From: Rhizobiaceae bacterium
Lineage (GTDB): Bacteria > Pseudomonadota > Alphaproteobacteria > Rhizobiales > Rhizobiaceae
DNA length: 8,737 nt
Assembly: GCA_004299545.1 (NCBI GenBank)
Contig: SCRB01000381.1
Location: 1-8,737 of the forward strand
Direction: 5' to 3'
Positions 1 through 6,277 of the stretch are shown in pieces (positions within the stretch are counted from its first letter, which is position 1; each line of letters opens with the position of its first letter). The notes under the pieces were generated by a model. That model saw only the letters and a list, made by a program, of their open reading frames with translations, was not told the origin of the DNA and did not search any database. The position numbers were made by a program, and so were the translations under genes.

Positions 1-145
1 ACTGCCAGGCAAGGAGGGCGGCGAGAAGAAGTGCCAGGCTCGCCAGAAGGACGCTCTTCTGCATCGCCGCGGCGGGCCGCGCCGATGCTTTCCGCGCCTC
101 CGTCACGGCTGCTGCTCCGGCCTTGGTCGCAACGGCCCCGCTCAT
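1..145 (-). CDS. ABC transporter permease, N-terminal part (runs off left edge)
   Basis: Only the first 48 codons are present. The start ATG (143-145) overlaps the TGA of the upstream binding-protein gene (142-144) in an ATGA junction, which indicates translational coupling. The visible protein begins MSGAVATKAGAAAV, a polar, Ala-rich cytoplasmic tail of about 30 residues. A hydrophobic stretch (SVLLASLALLLAALLAW) follows and fits the first transmembrane helix of a BPD_transp_1 permease. The gene order ATPase, binding protein, then this gene makes it the membrane subunit of the SsuABC/TauABC-like importer encoded at 142-1932. The diagnostic EAA loop lies outside the window, so the call rests on the N-terminus and context. 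It is very unlikely to be an unrelated gene, given the overlap. Confidence 0.75.
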   Translation of the reverse strand, partial: MSGAVATKAGAAAVTEARKASARPAAAMQKSVLLASLALLLAALLAWQ

Positions 146-1116
146 TTGACGAACGCGTTGGTATAGAGGTCGTCCACCGGAACCGCCGTACGGACGATGC
201 CGGCATCGAGATAGAATTTCTGTACCTTGGCGATCCGCGCGGGATCGAAGGAGCCGAGGGGCTCGCCTTTGGCTTCGGGATAGACTTCCTTGTCATAGGC
301 GCGCAGGATTCCCTCGATCTGGGCCTCCTTGCCCTTGTGCTGCGGCAGGAACGAAACGTAGTCTTTCGCCGCCTTGGCGGGATCGGTTTCGATGTCGCGG
401 ATGGCGTGCAGCACCGCGCCGACGAAGCCCTTCACCATCTTCGGGCGATCCTTCACCGTCTTGTCGGAGGCGATGATCGCCTGCGCCATGGCGGGAAAGA
501 CCTTGTCGACCGGCATCTGGCCGAGCTTGACGCCGGCACCCTCGACGGCGGCGATCCATTCGGGAACGGCCGACATCGCCTGCAGCTTGCCGGCGATCGT
601 CAGCTGGATGATGCCGCCGGCGCCGACCGCCTCGATATTGACGTCGGATTTCTTCAGCCCCGCCGAGGCGAGCACGCCGAGAAGGTTGTAGTAGGTCGTA
701 TCCTGGAAGGAGAGCACGCCGATCGCCTTGCCCTTCAGGTCGGCCGGACCCTTGATGCCGCTGTCCTCGCGCCAGGCAAGCTGCGTCAGGCCGCGGCCGC
801 CGAGAAGCGCCACGCCGCGGATCTTGAGGCCGTTGGCGCGCACGATGATCGGCGTGTCGCCAATGCCGCCGCCGAGATCGGCATTGCCGACGGCAACCTG
901 CGTCGCCACGTCGGCGCCGCCTTTGCCGACGCGGAACGTCACGTCGAGGCCGGCATCCTTGAAATAGCCTTTGTGCAGGGCAAGCTGGAAGGGCGCGAAG
1001 GCGGGAAGGAAATCCGGCGCCGGGAAGAGATAGGTGACTTTCTCGGCGGCCGAAGCGGCACCTGCGGAAAGCACGAGCGCTGCGGCGACGAGAGCGTTCA
1101 AAAGCAAGCGTTTCAT
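142..1116 (-). CDS. ABC transporter periplasmic substrate-binding protein, NMT1/SsuA-like
   Basis: This 324-residue protein starts with a classic Sec signal: MKRLL, a hydrophobic core, and likely cleavage after ASAA near residue 24. The mature part has the pattern of NMT1/THI5-like and SsuA/TauA binding proteins. It opens with a beta strand and the phrase FQLALHKGYFKDAGLDV at about residues 43-59, followed by a stretch with GGADVATQVAVGNADLG, then GPADLKGKAIGV at about 122-133. It ends in the family's DAGIV...LYTN C-terminus. It should deliver a small organic molecule (sulfonate-, nitrate-, pyrimidine- or aromatic-acid-like) to the permease encoded next. A weak Shine-Dalgarno, AGGGGA, lies about 6 bases before the ATG. 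A gap of about 45 bases separates it from the ATPase stop. The substrate is unknown. The C-terminal DAG...LYTN pattern recurs in the binding protein at 4458-5471, which suggests the two are distant paralogues. Confidence 0.9.
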   Translation of the reverse strand: MKRLLLNALVAAALVLSAGAASAAEKVTYLFPAPDFLPAFAPFQLALHKGYFKDAGLDVTFRVGKGGADVATQVAVGNADLGGGIGDTPIIVRANGLKIRGVALLGGRGLTQLAWREDSGIKGPADLKGKAIGVLSFQDTTYYNLLGVLASAGLKKSDVNIEAVGAGGIIQLTIAGKLQAMSAVPEWIAAVEGAGVKLGQMPVDKVFPAMAQAIIASDKTVKDRPKMVKGFVGAVLHAIRDIETDPAKAAKDYVSFLPQHKGKEAQIEGILRAYDKEVYPEAKGEPLGSFDPARIAKVQKFYLDAGIVRTAVPVDDLYTNAFVK

Positions 1117-1161
1117 TCTGTTCCCCTGGATTTGTTTTTTACTGACGTTGATTCCGGCCGG

Positions 1162-1932
1162 TCAGGCCGCTTTCTCCTCGAGCCGCAGATGCCTGAAGAT
1201 CTGCGCCGCATAGTCGTTGACCTCCGGCATGACGCGCCGCTTGAGCGGCTGGTCGCGATGCGGGAGATCGATGGCGATCTCGGCCACGATGCTGCCCGGC
1301 CGCTCGGACAGCACGACGATCCGGTCGGACATCAGCACTGCCTCGGAGAGGTCGTGCGTGATGAGAAGCGTTGTCTTCGCGCTCTCGGCGATGGTGCCGG
1401 CGAAGCTGTTCTGCAGGATCAGCTTGGTCTGCGCGTCGAGCGCCGAAAACGGCTCGTCGAGCAGGATGATCTCAGGATCTATGGCGAGCGTACGCGCCAG
1501 CGCCGCGCGCTGCCGCATGCCGCCCGAAAGCTGATAGGGATAGTGGTTCTCAAATCCTTCGAGATGGCAGCGCCGCATTTCCGCTGTGGCGCGGTCGCGC
1601 CGCTCGGCTTTGGCCACGCCGCGCGCCTCCAGCCCGAACTCGACGTTCTCGACGATGTTGCGCCAGGGCAGAAGCAGGTCTTTCTGCAGCATGAAGCCGA
1701 CATGGGCGTTCGGTCCCGTCACCGGCCGGTCGCTGACCAGAACCTCGCCGCGCGTCGGCTGGTAGAGGCCGGCGGTCATGCTGAGCAAGGTGGATTTGCC
1801 GCATCCCGACGGCCCGACCACGGAAACGAATTCGCCTTCCTTCACGCCGAGGCTGACATCCTTGACAGCCGTCAGGAAATCGCCGGAACGGCCTGTGAAT
1901 TCCTTCGTGACCGAACGGAACTCAAGCACCAT
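1162..1932 (-). CDS. ABC transporter ATP-binding protein, SsuB/TauB-like
   Basis: This is a 256-residue nucleotide-binding subunit of a nitrate/sulfonate/taurine-type importer. All ATPase motifs are present: Walker A GPSGCGKST (40-48), Q-loop Gln83 in MLQKDLLLPW, signature LSGGMRQR (135-142), Walker B IILLDEP (155-161), D-loop SALD (163-166) and switch His193 in LLITHD. LPWRNIVENV after the Q-loop is typical of the SsuB/TauB group. The open frame extends further upstream, but I chose the ATG at 1930-1932 because the protein then begins MVLEFRSVTKEF, the normal first strand of the domain. The extra 34 upstream codons have no family character. The start overlaps the end of the 98-residue gene by 11 bases, so translation is probably coupled. 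The length is normal and no catalytic residue is missing. The protein should act on the cytoplasmic face of the inner membrane. Confidence 0.93.
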   Translation of the reverse strand: MVLEFRSVTKEFTGRSGDFLTAVKDVSLGVKEGEFVSVVGPSGCGKSTLLSMTAGLYQPTRGEVLVSDRPVTGPNAHVGFMLQKDLLLPWRNIVENVEFGLEARGVAKAERRDRATAEMRRCHLEGFENHYPYQLSGGMRQRAALARTLAIDPEIILLDEPFSALDAQTKLILQNSFAGTIAESAKTTLLITHDLSEAVLMSDRIVVLSERPGSIVAEIAIDLPHRDQPLKRRVMPEVNDYAAQIFRHLRLEEKAA

Positions 1933-2218
1933 AGCCGTTGGCCTCGTAAGCGGCATCGAGATCGGCGTTGACCGCGGCCAGTTCCTCCGCGAGCAGCGCT
2001 TCGGTCCAGTCGGTCCGGCGCGAGAGCGGCGCAACGACCTTTCCCTGGGTCAAGGCCTCCGCGACGGCGGCGAAATCATGCGTTCCTTTGGCGTAAACGG
2101 CGCTGAGCGCCTCCGCCAGCGCAGCCTCTTCAGGCGTCAGGGCGCGGCCGAGCGACTGATGCGCCAAATCCGGGAACAGGCTGTCCCTGAGCGCGTCCTT
2201 GTCCGAATGTTCCGCCAT
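1922..2218 (-). CDS. Small acidic protein, possible recombinase-like helix-turn-helix domain, first gene of ABC operon
   Basis: This 98-residue protein has no signal peptide and no membrane segment. I chose the ATG at 2216-2218 (MAEHSDKDAL), preceded by a good Shine-Dalgarno AGGGAGG with 5 bases of spacing. The in-frame ATG 36 bases upstream lies inside the operator palindrome and has no ribosome site. The core reads LTPEEAALAEALSAVYAKGT, then HDFAAVAEAL, and after a short linker DWTEALLAEELAAVNADLD. This alternation of helices resembles, from memory, the small proteins annotated as recombinase-like helix-turn-helix domain proteins, which have an AL-x-AF-AxGxHDLxALVxxLN ... WT-xx-F core. The match is recalled, not computed. 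The protein is encoded first in the operon and overlaps the ATPase gene by 11 bases. It could be a transporter accessory, a DNA-binding cofactor or a small partner of a downstream oxygenase. Function unknown. Confidence 0.75.
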   Translation of the reverse strand: MAEHSDKDALRDSLFPDLAHQSLGRALTPEEAALAEALSAVYAKGTHDFAAVAEALTQGKVVAPLSRRTDWTEALLAEELAAVNADLDAAYEANGYGA

Positions 2219-2248
2219 CCGAGCCTCCCTGCCGTTCAAGCAATATAC

Positions 2249-2274
2249 GTTCATATATGAACATAATGTTCATA
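2249..2274. promoter_or_regulatory. Overlapping palindromic operator at the ABC-operon transcription start
   Basis: Two overlapping perfect palindromes share a half-site. GTTCATATATGAAC spans 2249-2262, and the 19-base TATGAACATAATGTTCATA spans 2256-2274 around A2265. The half-sites GTTCAT, ATGAAC and GTTCAT sit at 2249-2254, 2257-2262 and 2268-2273. They lie directly downstream of the -10 box of the minus-strand promoter, covering roughly -3 to +23, where a bound repressor would block initiation. The AT-rich run is unlike its GC-rich surroundings. One of the two IclR-family proteins encoded nearby is the likely binder (inference). IclR-family proteins are known to bind short palindromes as paired dimers. 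Confidence 0.7.
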
Positions 2275-2278
2275 AGTT

Positions 2279-2307
2279 ATCATGCCGAAAACTTTACCCC
2301 TTGTCAA
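2279..2307 (-). promoter_or_regulatory. Sigma70-type promoter for the leftward ABC operon
   Basis: On the minus strand a perfect -35 TTGACA (2302-2307) is followed by a 17-base spacer and a -10 CATGAT (2279-2284, four of six consensus bases). The predicted start of transcription is near 2271-2273. That leaves a leader of about 55 bases before the ATG at 2218. The operator-like palindromes begin immediately after the -10 box. Confidence 0.7.
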
Positions 2308-2323
2308 CAGACGCGCATTCCGC

Positions 2324-2346
2324 GTCGCGGCGGATACGGCCGCGAC
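2324..2346 (-). terminator. Hairpin between the IclR gene and the ABC operon (weak terminator candidate)
   Basis: GTCGCGGC (2324-2331) and GCCGCGAC (2339-2346) form a perfect 8-base-pair, all-GC-rich stem with a 7-base loop. It lies 77 bases past the stop of the leftward IclR gene and just upstream of the -35 box of the ABC operon. It is therefore well placed to separate the two transcription units. No T-run follows on the minus strand, so it would be a poor intrinsic terminator. It may be only a pause site or a chance stem. The rest of 2275-2422 shows no gene. Confidence 0.35.
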
Positions 2347-2422
2347 CGATAAACATTTGAATATTATGTGGAATTACGCAGTAGAGAGGTTTGGCGCCTA
2401 TGATCCGGCGAATGATCGGCCC

Positions 2423-3226
2423 TTAGCCAGTCCAGCCGAGAAGGAAGGAAATACGCCGGGCGGTATCGATCAGGTCCGCCCGCAGCGTCTCGTCCGGTCC
2501 GGCCGTCGGCGCGCGGTCGATCCGCGTGGTGATGCTGATCGCCGCGACGACGCGGCCGCTCCGGTCGCGGACGGGTGCCGCAGCGGACGCGATCCTGGCT
2601 TCGAAGTCTCCCGCATGGACAATGACCGCCTCGCCTCGGCCCAGCCGCCCATGAGCAAGCCACTCGCGCAAACCCGTTCCTGCCAGCCGGCCGTCCTGTT
2701 GACGGTCGCGACGATGAAGTTCCGTCAATTCGTCGTCGCTCAAATCAGCGAGGAGAACGCGGCCCATGGTCGTCGTTTGCACCGGCAGCCTGCTCCCGAC
2801 ATGCACGATGCTGGCATCGGCGCTATGCGCGGGCGCTCTCAGGATATAAAGGACGGAGGTGCCGTCGAGGACGCCCATATGGGTTGACCATCCCGTCCGG
2901 TCGCGCAGGCGCTCCAGTTCCGGCTGGGCCAGTTCGACCATCTGGCGCGTAGCCAGATAGCCATAGCCGAGCCGCAGCACGCCGGGGCCGAGCGCATAGC
3001 GGTTGGAACGGGCGTCATGCAACAAGCACCCCATCTGCGTCAGCGTGTATACCGTCCGGAAAGCGGCCGAGCGGCTGACCCCGAGCCGCTCCGCGATTTC
3101 CGTCAACCCGAGGCGCGGCGCCTCGGGGGTAAAGCATTGCAGCGCCGACAACCCGCGCACGAGGCCGGGAACAAGATAGCGGTCCTCGGCATCGGCGGAA
3201 GCAGGCATGGGGAATTTGTCGGCCAT
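2423..3226 (-). CDS. IclR-family transcriptional regulator
   Basis: This is a 267-residue cytoplasmic regulator of normal family length. The N-terminal winged helix-turn-helix covers about residues 18-80: VPGLVRGLSALQCF, then LTEIAERLGVSRSAAFRTVYTL as helix-turn-helix with recognition helix, then a wing ending NRYALG. The effector-binding domain has HMGVLDG (116-122), LPVQTTTMGRVLLA (147-160) and the closing RIASAAAPVRD...GRVVAAISIT (211-233). I took the ATG at 3224-3226, which has GAGG about 8 bases upstream. The open frame continues much further upstream, antisense to the cupin gene, without family character. The gene diverges from the cupin gene, so that gene is its most likely target, in addition to itself. 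The protein could be an activator or a repressor. The ligand is unknown. Confidence 0.92.
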   Translation of the reverse strand: MADKFPMPASADAEDRYLVPGLVRGLSALQCFTPEAPRLGLTEIAERLGVSRSAAFRTVYTLTQMGCLLHDARSNRYALGPGVLRLGYGYLATRQMVELAQPELERLRDRTGWSTHMGVLDGTSVLYILRAPAHSADASIVHVGSRLPVQTTTMGRVLLADLSDDELTELHRRDRQQDGRLAGTGLREWLAHGRLGRGEAVIVHAGDFEARIASAAAPVRDRSGRVVAAISITTRIDRAPTAGPDETLRADLIDTARRISFLLGWTG

Positions 3227-3246
3227 TGCCGGCCCTCGAGAGCAAC

Positions 3247-3281
3247 GTTTTGCCAGTAAAACAGCCCATCGACGGCAAAAC
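3247..3281. promoter_or_regulatory. Inverted repeat in the IclR/cupin divergent intergenic region
   Basis: GTTTTGCC (3247-3254) and its exact reverse complement GGCAAAAC (3274-3281) are separated by 19 bases, giving centres about 27 bases apart. Inside the repeat, GTTTT (3247-3251) can also pair with AAAAC (3258-3262). The element sits 20 bases upstream of the IclR start and about 57 bases upstream of the cupin ATG. This is the natural place for a shared operator controlling both directions. No convincing -35/-10 pair was found in either direction. A weak minus-strand candidate is TTGTTT, 17 bases, then TTTACT. Confidence 0.45.
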
Positions 3282-3337
3282 AAGCCTTCTTTACTTGTCG
3301 CCCATCGCCTTCCCACAATCAACCGGAGAGATGCACC

Positions 3338-4285
3338 ATGACTTTGCATGCCACGCCCAGGTCGGCGCTCGCCGAAGACATCAAAGCGCATACCGGCCGC
3401 TTCACCGACAAGAAGTTCGACTGGGAGGCGTTTCCCTCCAATATCGGCTTCCCCGACCTGTCCCGTGCCCAGATGCGCTATATCGGCGCCGGCGGCTCGC
3501 CCAAGGTCGGCGACAACACGACGCTGAAGCCCGACCACTTCACGCTGTCGCTCATCTACAAGCAGCCCGGCAAATACGCCGCCTGCCACAGCCATGAGAT
3601 CGAGGAAAGCTTCCTGATTATCGACGGCGCGCTCATCGTCGGCTGGGAAAAGGACGGCGAAGTCGTCGAGGTCAATCTCGGCCCCAAGGACATGATCCTG
3701 AACGCGCGCGAGATCGGCCACGGCTTCCGCGTCGACGGCGTCGAGCCGGTCCTGATGACGATCTCCGTCGATGTCGGCAAGCCGCTGCCGCCCGTCTACC
3801 ATTATCATCCCAAGGAGCACCCCGCGAAACTCGCGCGCAGCTTCGGCGCCGCCCCCGGCAAGACGCTTTCCTACGATCCGAACGGTTCGCATCCCTTGCA
3901 AAAACTGATGGCGCGCTACGTCGTCCGTCATTCGGAACAGCCGACGCACTGGGATCCAGCCGGCTTCACGCGCAAGGTCTATGTCGGCCCCGGCGGCATT
4001 GAAAGCGATACTTGCCGCAAGGAGATGCTGGGCATTCCCTCGCGCGTCGGCGTCAAGCCTTTCACGCGCGATGTCGAAGACGCTTTCCTTGTGCTCGAAG
4101 GTTCGCTGACGGTCGGCTGGGAAGACGCCGGCGAGAAGGTCGAGATTGAACTGGGACCGCGCGACCTCGTCAAGACACCTGCCGGCCGCAAGCACTGGTT
4201 CCGTAACAACGGCGCCGGTGCGGCAACCGTCTGGTATGTGGTAGGTTCGGAGAAACCGGAGACTGTCGTATTCGAAAAGGCCTGA
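3338..4285 (+). CDS. Two-domain cupin (bicupin) protein with one intact and one degenerate metal site
   Basis: This 315-residue soluble protein has no signal peptide. GGAGAG lies about 8 bases before the ATG. Cupin domain 1 carries GKYAACHSHEIEESFLIIDG, giving candidate metal ligands His84, His86 and Glu90. Motif 2 (GPKDMILNAREIGHGFR) supplies His128. Cupin domain 2 (about residues 215-305) repeats the architecture: FLVLEGSLTVGWE and GPRDLVKTPAGRKHWFRN. The region aligned with the HxH pair reads FTRDVED, so both histidines are lost; only His286 of motif 2 remains. Both domains share LxVGWE after the conserved glycine, consistent with internal duplication. Bicupins include gentisate and hydroxynaphthoate dioxygenases, oxalate decarboxylases and non-catalytic binding proteins. 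I cannot assign a reaction. The gene diverges from an IclR regulator and sits between two import systems, so processing or sensing an imported compound is plausible (inference). Confidence 0.85.
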   Translation: MTLHATPRSALAEDIKAHTGRFTDKKFDWEAFPSNIGFPDLSRAQMRYIGAGGSPKVGDNTTLKPDHFTLSLIYKQPGKYAACHSHEIEESFLIIDGALIVGWEKDGEVVEVNLGPKDMILNAREIGHGFRVDGVEPVLMTISVDVGKPLPPVYHYHPKEHPAKLARSFGAAPGKTLSYDPNGSHPLQKLMARYVVRHSEQPTHWDPAGFTRKVYVGPGGIESDTCRKEMLGIPSRVGVKPFTRDVEDAFLVLEGSLTVGWEDAGEKVEIELGPRDLVKTPAGRKHWFRNNGAGAATVWYVVGSEKPETVVFEKA

Positions 4286-4308
4286 CCGCCGCTTCAATTG
4301 AATGACAT

Positions 4309-4355
4309 GCCGGCCGCGCGGGGATTTAGCGTCTCGCGCGGTCGGCTTGTATCGT
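4309..4355 (+). terminator. Intrinsic terminator after the bicupin gene
   Basis: The left arm 4309-4322 and right arm 4333-4346 pair over 14 positions (12 Watson-Crick, two G-U) around a 10-base loop, GATTTAGCGT. The stem is almost all GC. It is followed on the plus strand by TTGTATCGTTTAT, an interrupted T-rich tail. It lies 24 bases after the cupin stop and should separate that gene from the downstream ABC operon. A second short stem, GCCGG-AATGC-CCGGC, follows at 4365-4379. Confidence 0.7.
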
Positions 4356-4384
4356 TTATCCGCCGCCGGAATGCCCGGCAGGCT

Positions 4385-4420
4385 GGAGCATGATCCGGAA
4401 AAGTGAATACCGGTTTCAAA
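4385..4420 (+). repeat. Partial copy of a rhizobial intergenic repeat
   Basis: The segment GGAGCATGATCCGGAAAAG followed by TGAATACCGGTTT strongly resembles, from memory, a dispersed intergenic repeat of Rhizobiaceae and Phyllobacteriaceae. That repeat begins GAGCATGATnCCGAAAAG, continues with ACCGGTTTTC and closes with an inverted ATCATGCTC. Here only the left half is recognisable, and the matching right arm is missing before the gene at 4458. A small palindrome, GGTTTCAAACC (4412-4422), lies at the break. The repeat supports the taxonomic reading. Whether it contributes to the promoter of the ABC operon is unknown, since no clear -35/-10 pair was found in 4347-4440. Confidence 0.6.
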
Positions 4421-4457
4421 CCACTGGTACCCGAAAACAAAAGGAGGAATGACAAGA

Positions 4458-5471
4458 ATGACCAACCTGATCCTGAAGCGCCGGGATTTTCTCGCTGCGT
4501 CCGCCGGTTCCATTTTCTTTCTCTGCGCGGGGAAAAGCGCGTCGGCGAAAGAAACCGATTTCCATTTCATCACACCGTTTACATTTTCACTCTCCTTCGC
4601 GCCGGTTCTCTATGCCAACGCGGCCGGCTACTACAAGGATGTCGGGCTGACGGTGGAGACACAGGCGGCGAACGGTGCGGCAATGGCCGCGCAGATGGTC
4701 CTGGCCGGACAGATGGATTCCGGGCGAACCGGCGGCACCAATTATCTCATTTCCAGGGTGGACCATGACGCGCCGTTGATTTCGATCGCCACCATCGCCC
4801 AACTGTCGCCCTTCTACATTATCTCCTCGACCAAGAACCCGGTGAAAAGCGTCGCCGATCTGGTCGGCCGGACGGTCGGCATGGCCTCGCTCGGCGGCTC
4901 GATGGAAGGGACCCTCAACCTGATGATGCGCAAGGGCAACCTGGCGACGGACAAGGTGAACAAGGTCAAGGTCGCCGACAGCGCCGCGTCCTTCGCGCTG
5001 ATCGAGGCTGGACGTGCCGGCGCATTCATCGGCAACACCTCCTCCATGGTCAAGGCGAAAGCCGTGCGCAAGGATGTCTTCGCCATTCCCATGGATGACG
5101 GGATGCCCGGCCAGGTTTATGTCGCGCAGGAAAAGGACATCTCCGCAAACGCCGACAAATATGTCGCCTTCCTCAAGGCCACGCATCGCTCCGCCCTCGA
5201 GATCGCCACGGCGAAGGACCTGCAGCCGATCATCAAGACGATCACGGCGAAATACACCATGCCGGGGCTGAACGACATGAAGACGGCAGAAACCAACCTC
5301 TCGGAAAATGCTCAGAACTGGATAGCGAAAGGCAACGACAACCTGTTGCGCAACGTTCCGGACGTCTGGGCCGCCGCGGTCACGACGCTGCACGACGCCG
5401 GCATGATCAAATCGGCGCCCGACCCGAAGACGCTTTACACGAACGATCTTCTCGATAAGGCACTTCACTGA
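4458..5471 (+). CDS. ABC transporter substrate-binding protein, NMT1/SsuA-like, Tat-exported
   Basis: This is a 337-residue binding protein. There are two in-frame ATGs, at 4449 and 4458. The strong Shine-Dalgarno AGGAGG (4442-4447) is 1 base from the first and 10 from the second, so I chose 4458. The N-terminus carries a twin-arginine motif, KRRDFL (7-12), then a hydrophobic stretch and a probable cleavage after SASA near residue 30, which implies Tat export of a folded protein. The mature part shows the NMT1/SsuA pattern: FAPVLYANAAGYYKDVGLTV, a GAAMAAQMVLAGQMDSG segment, and SVADLVGRTVGMASLGGS, where the family contacts ligand. The C-terminus has DAGMIKSAPDPKTLYTNDLL. Its TGA shares one base with the next gene's ATG (TGATG at 5469-5473). 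It is the receptor of the importer encoded at 5471-7047. The substrate is unknown, and the divergence from the binding protein at 142-1116 suggests a different ligand. Confidence 0.9.
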   Translation: MTNLILKRRDFLAASAGSIFFLCAGKSASAKETDFHFITPFTFSLSFAPVLYANAAGYYKDVGLTVETQAANGAAMAAQMVLAGQMDSGRTGGTNYLISRVDHDAPLISIATIAQLSPFYIISSTKNPVKSVADLVGRTVGMASLGGSMEGTLNLMMRKGNLATDKVNKVKVADSAASFALIEAGRAGAFIGNTSSMVKAKAVRKDVFAIPMDDGMPGQVYVAQEKDISANADKYVAFLKATHRSALEIATAKDLQPIIKTITAKYTMPGLNDMKTAETNLSENAQNWIAKGNDNLLRNVPDVWAAAVTTLHDAGMIKSAPDPKTLYTNDLLDKALH

Positions 5472-6277
5472 TGGGGCTCGATATGCCTCCATCCCGCTCC
5501 GATATCCGGATAAGCGGCCTGAGCAAGATCTTCGGCAGCGGAGGCGCTGCCGTTGCCGCCGTCACTGACGCCAATCTCGAAATCAGCCACGGTGAATTTA
5601 TCTCGCTGCTCGGGCCGTCGGGCTGTGGCAAGACAACGCTTCTCAGGATCATTGCAGGACTGGAGATTCCAAGCGCCGGCAGCGTCGAAGTACGTGGCAA
5701 GTCGGTCTGGTCCGGCGCGGTGCGCTCGACCACGGCGACGCGGCCGATCTCGATGATGTTCCAGGAAGCGCGACTGTTTCCGTGGTTCACAGTGGCGGAA
5801 AACGTCGCCCTCCCACTGCGCATCGCGGGCGTCGAGCGCGCCAAGCGCCAGGCGCGCGCCCACGAGATCTGCGCGACCGTCGGTCTCAAGGGCTTCGAGA
5901 ACCATCGGCCGACCGCGCTCTCCGGCGGCATGCGCCAGAGGGCGTCGCTGGCGCGGGCGCTCGTCACCGATCCCGAAGTGCTGCTGCTCGACGAGCCGTT
6001 CGGCGCACTTGACGCCATGACGCGCGACGCACTCAACGTCGAACTGATGGACGTCTGCGCGCGGGCGAAGGTGACGACCATTCTCGTCACTCATTCGATC
6101 AACGAGGCGGCGTTCCTTTCGGACAGCGTCGTGGTGCTCGCACCGCGGCCAGCACGCATCACCAATATCGTCGAAATGCCTTTCGAGCGCCCCCGTGATC
6201 TCGACCTGCAACGCCGGCTGGAGTTCCAGGACATGGTGGGCCATTTGCGCCATCTTTTGACGGGAGCCGCCGCATGA
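5471..6277 (+). CDS. ABC transporter ATP-binding protein, SsuB/TauB-like
   Basis: This is a 268-residue ATPase subunit. Motifs seen are Walker A GPSGCGKTT (48-56), Q-loop Gln98 in MMFQEARLFPWFTV, signature LSGGMRQR (150-157), Walker B LLLDEP (171-176), D-loop GALD (178-181) and switch His208 in ILVTHS. RLFPW after the Q-loop is typical of the nitrate/sulfonate/taurine group. The ATG at 5471 shares a base with the preceding stop. A second in-frame ATG (5483) could be used, shortening the protein by four residues. The stop overlaps the permease start as ATGA (6274-6277). The protein energises import at the cytoplasmic membrane face. Compared with the ATPase at 1162-1932 the core is clearly homologous but well diverged, so this is not a recent duplication. 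Confidence 0.94.
   Translation: MGLDMPPSRSDIRISGLSKIFGSGGAAVAAVTDANLEISHGEFISLLGPSGCGKTTLLRIIAGLEIPSAGSVEVRGKSVWSGAVRSTTATRPISMMFQEARLFPWFTVAENVALPLRIAGVERAKRQARAHEICATVGLKGFENHRPTALSGGMRQRASLARALVTDPEVLLLDEPFGALDAMTRDALNVELMDVCARAKVTTILVTHSINEAAFLSDSVVVLAPRPARITNIVEMPFERPRDLDLQRRLEFQDMVGHLRHLLTGAAA

Noticed and set aside
31..1971. A 646-codon open frame on the plus strand across the leftward ABC genes
   Set aside because: It is antisense to three genes with intact family motifs, has Arg/His/Asp-rich shadow composition and no recognisable domain. Long antisense frames are expected in GC-rich DNA.
2219..2254. Upstream ATG at 2252-2254 as the start of the small operon-leading protein
   Set aside because: It lies inside the operator palindrome and has no Shine-Dalgarno. 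The ATG at 2218 has AGGGAGG at ideal spacing.
3227..4573. Upstream extension of the IclR frame, making a 716-residue protein
   Set aside because: The extension is antisense to the bicupin gene and crosses its promoter. The IclR domain begins normally at 3226 with a ribosome site.
4587..5492. A 301-codon minus-strand frame over the second binding-protein gene
   Set aside because: Its His/Arg/Gly-rich shadow composition has no motif, while the plus strand encodes a convincing binding protein with a Tat signal.
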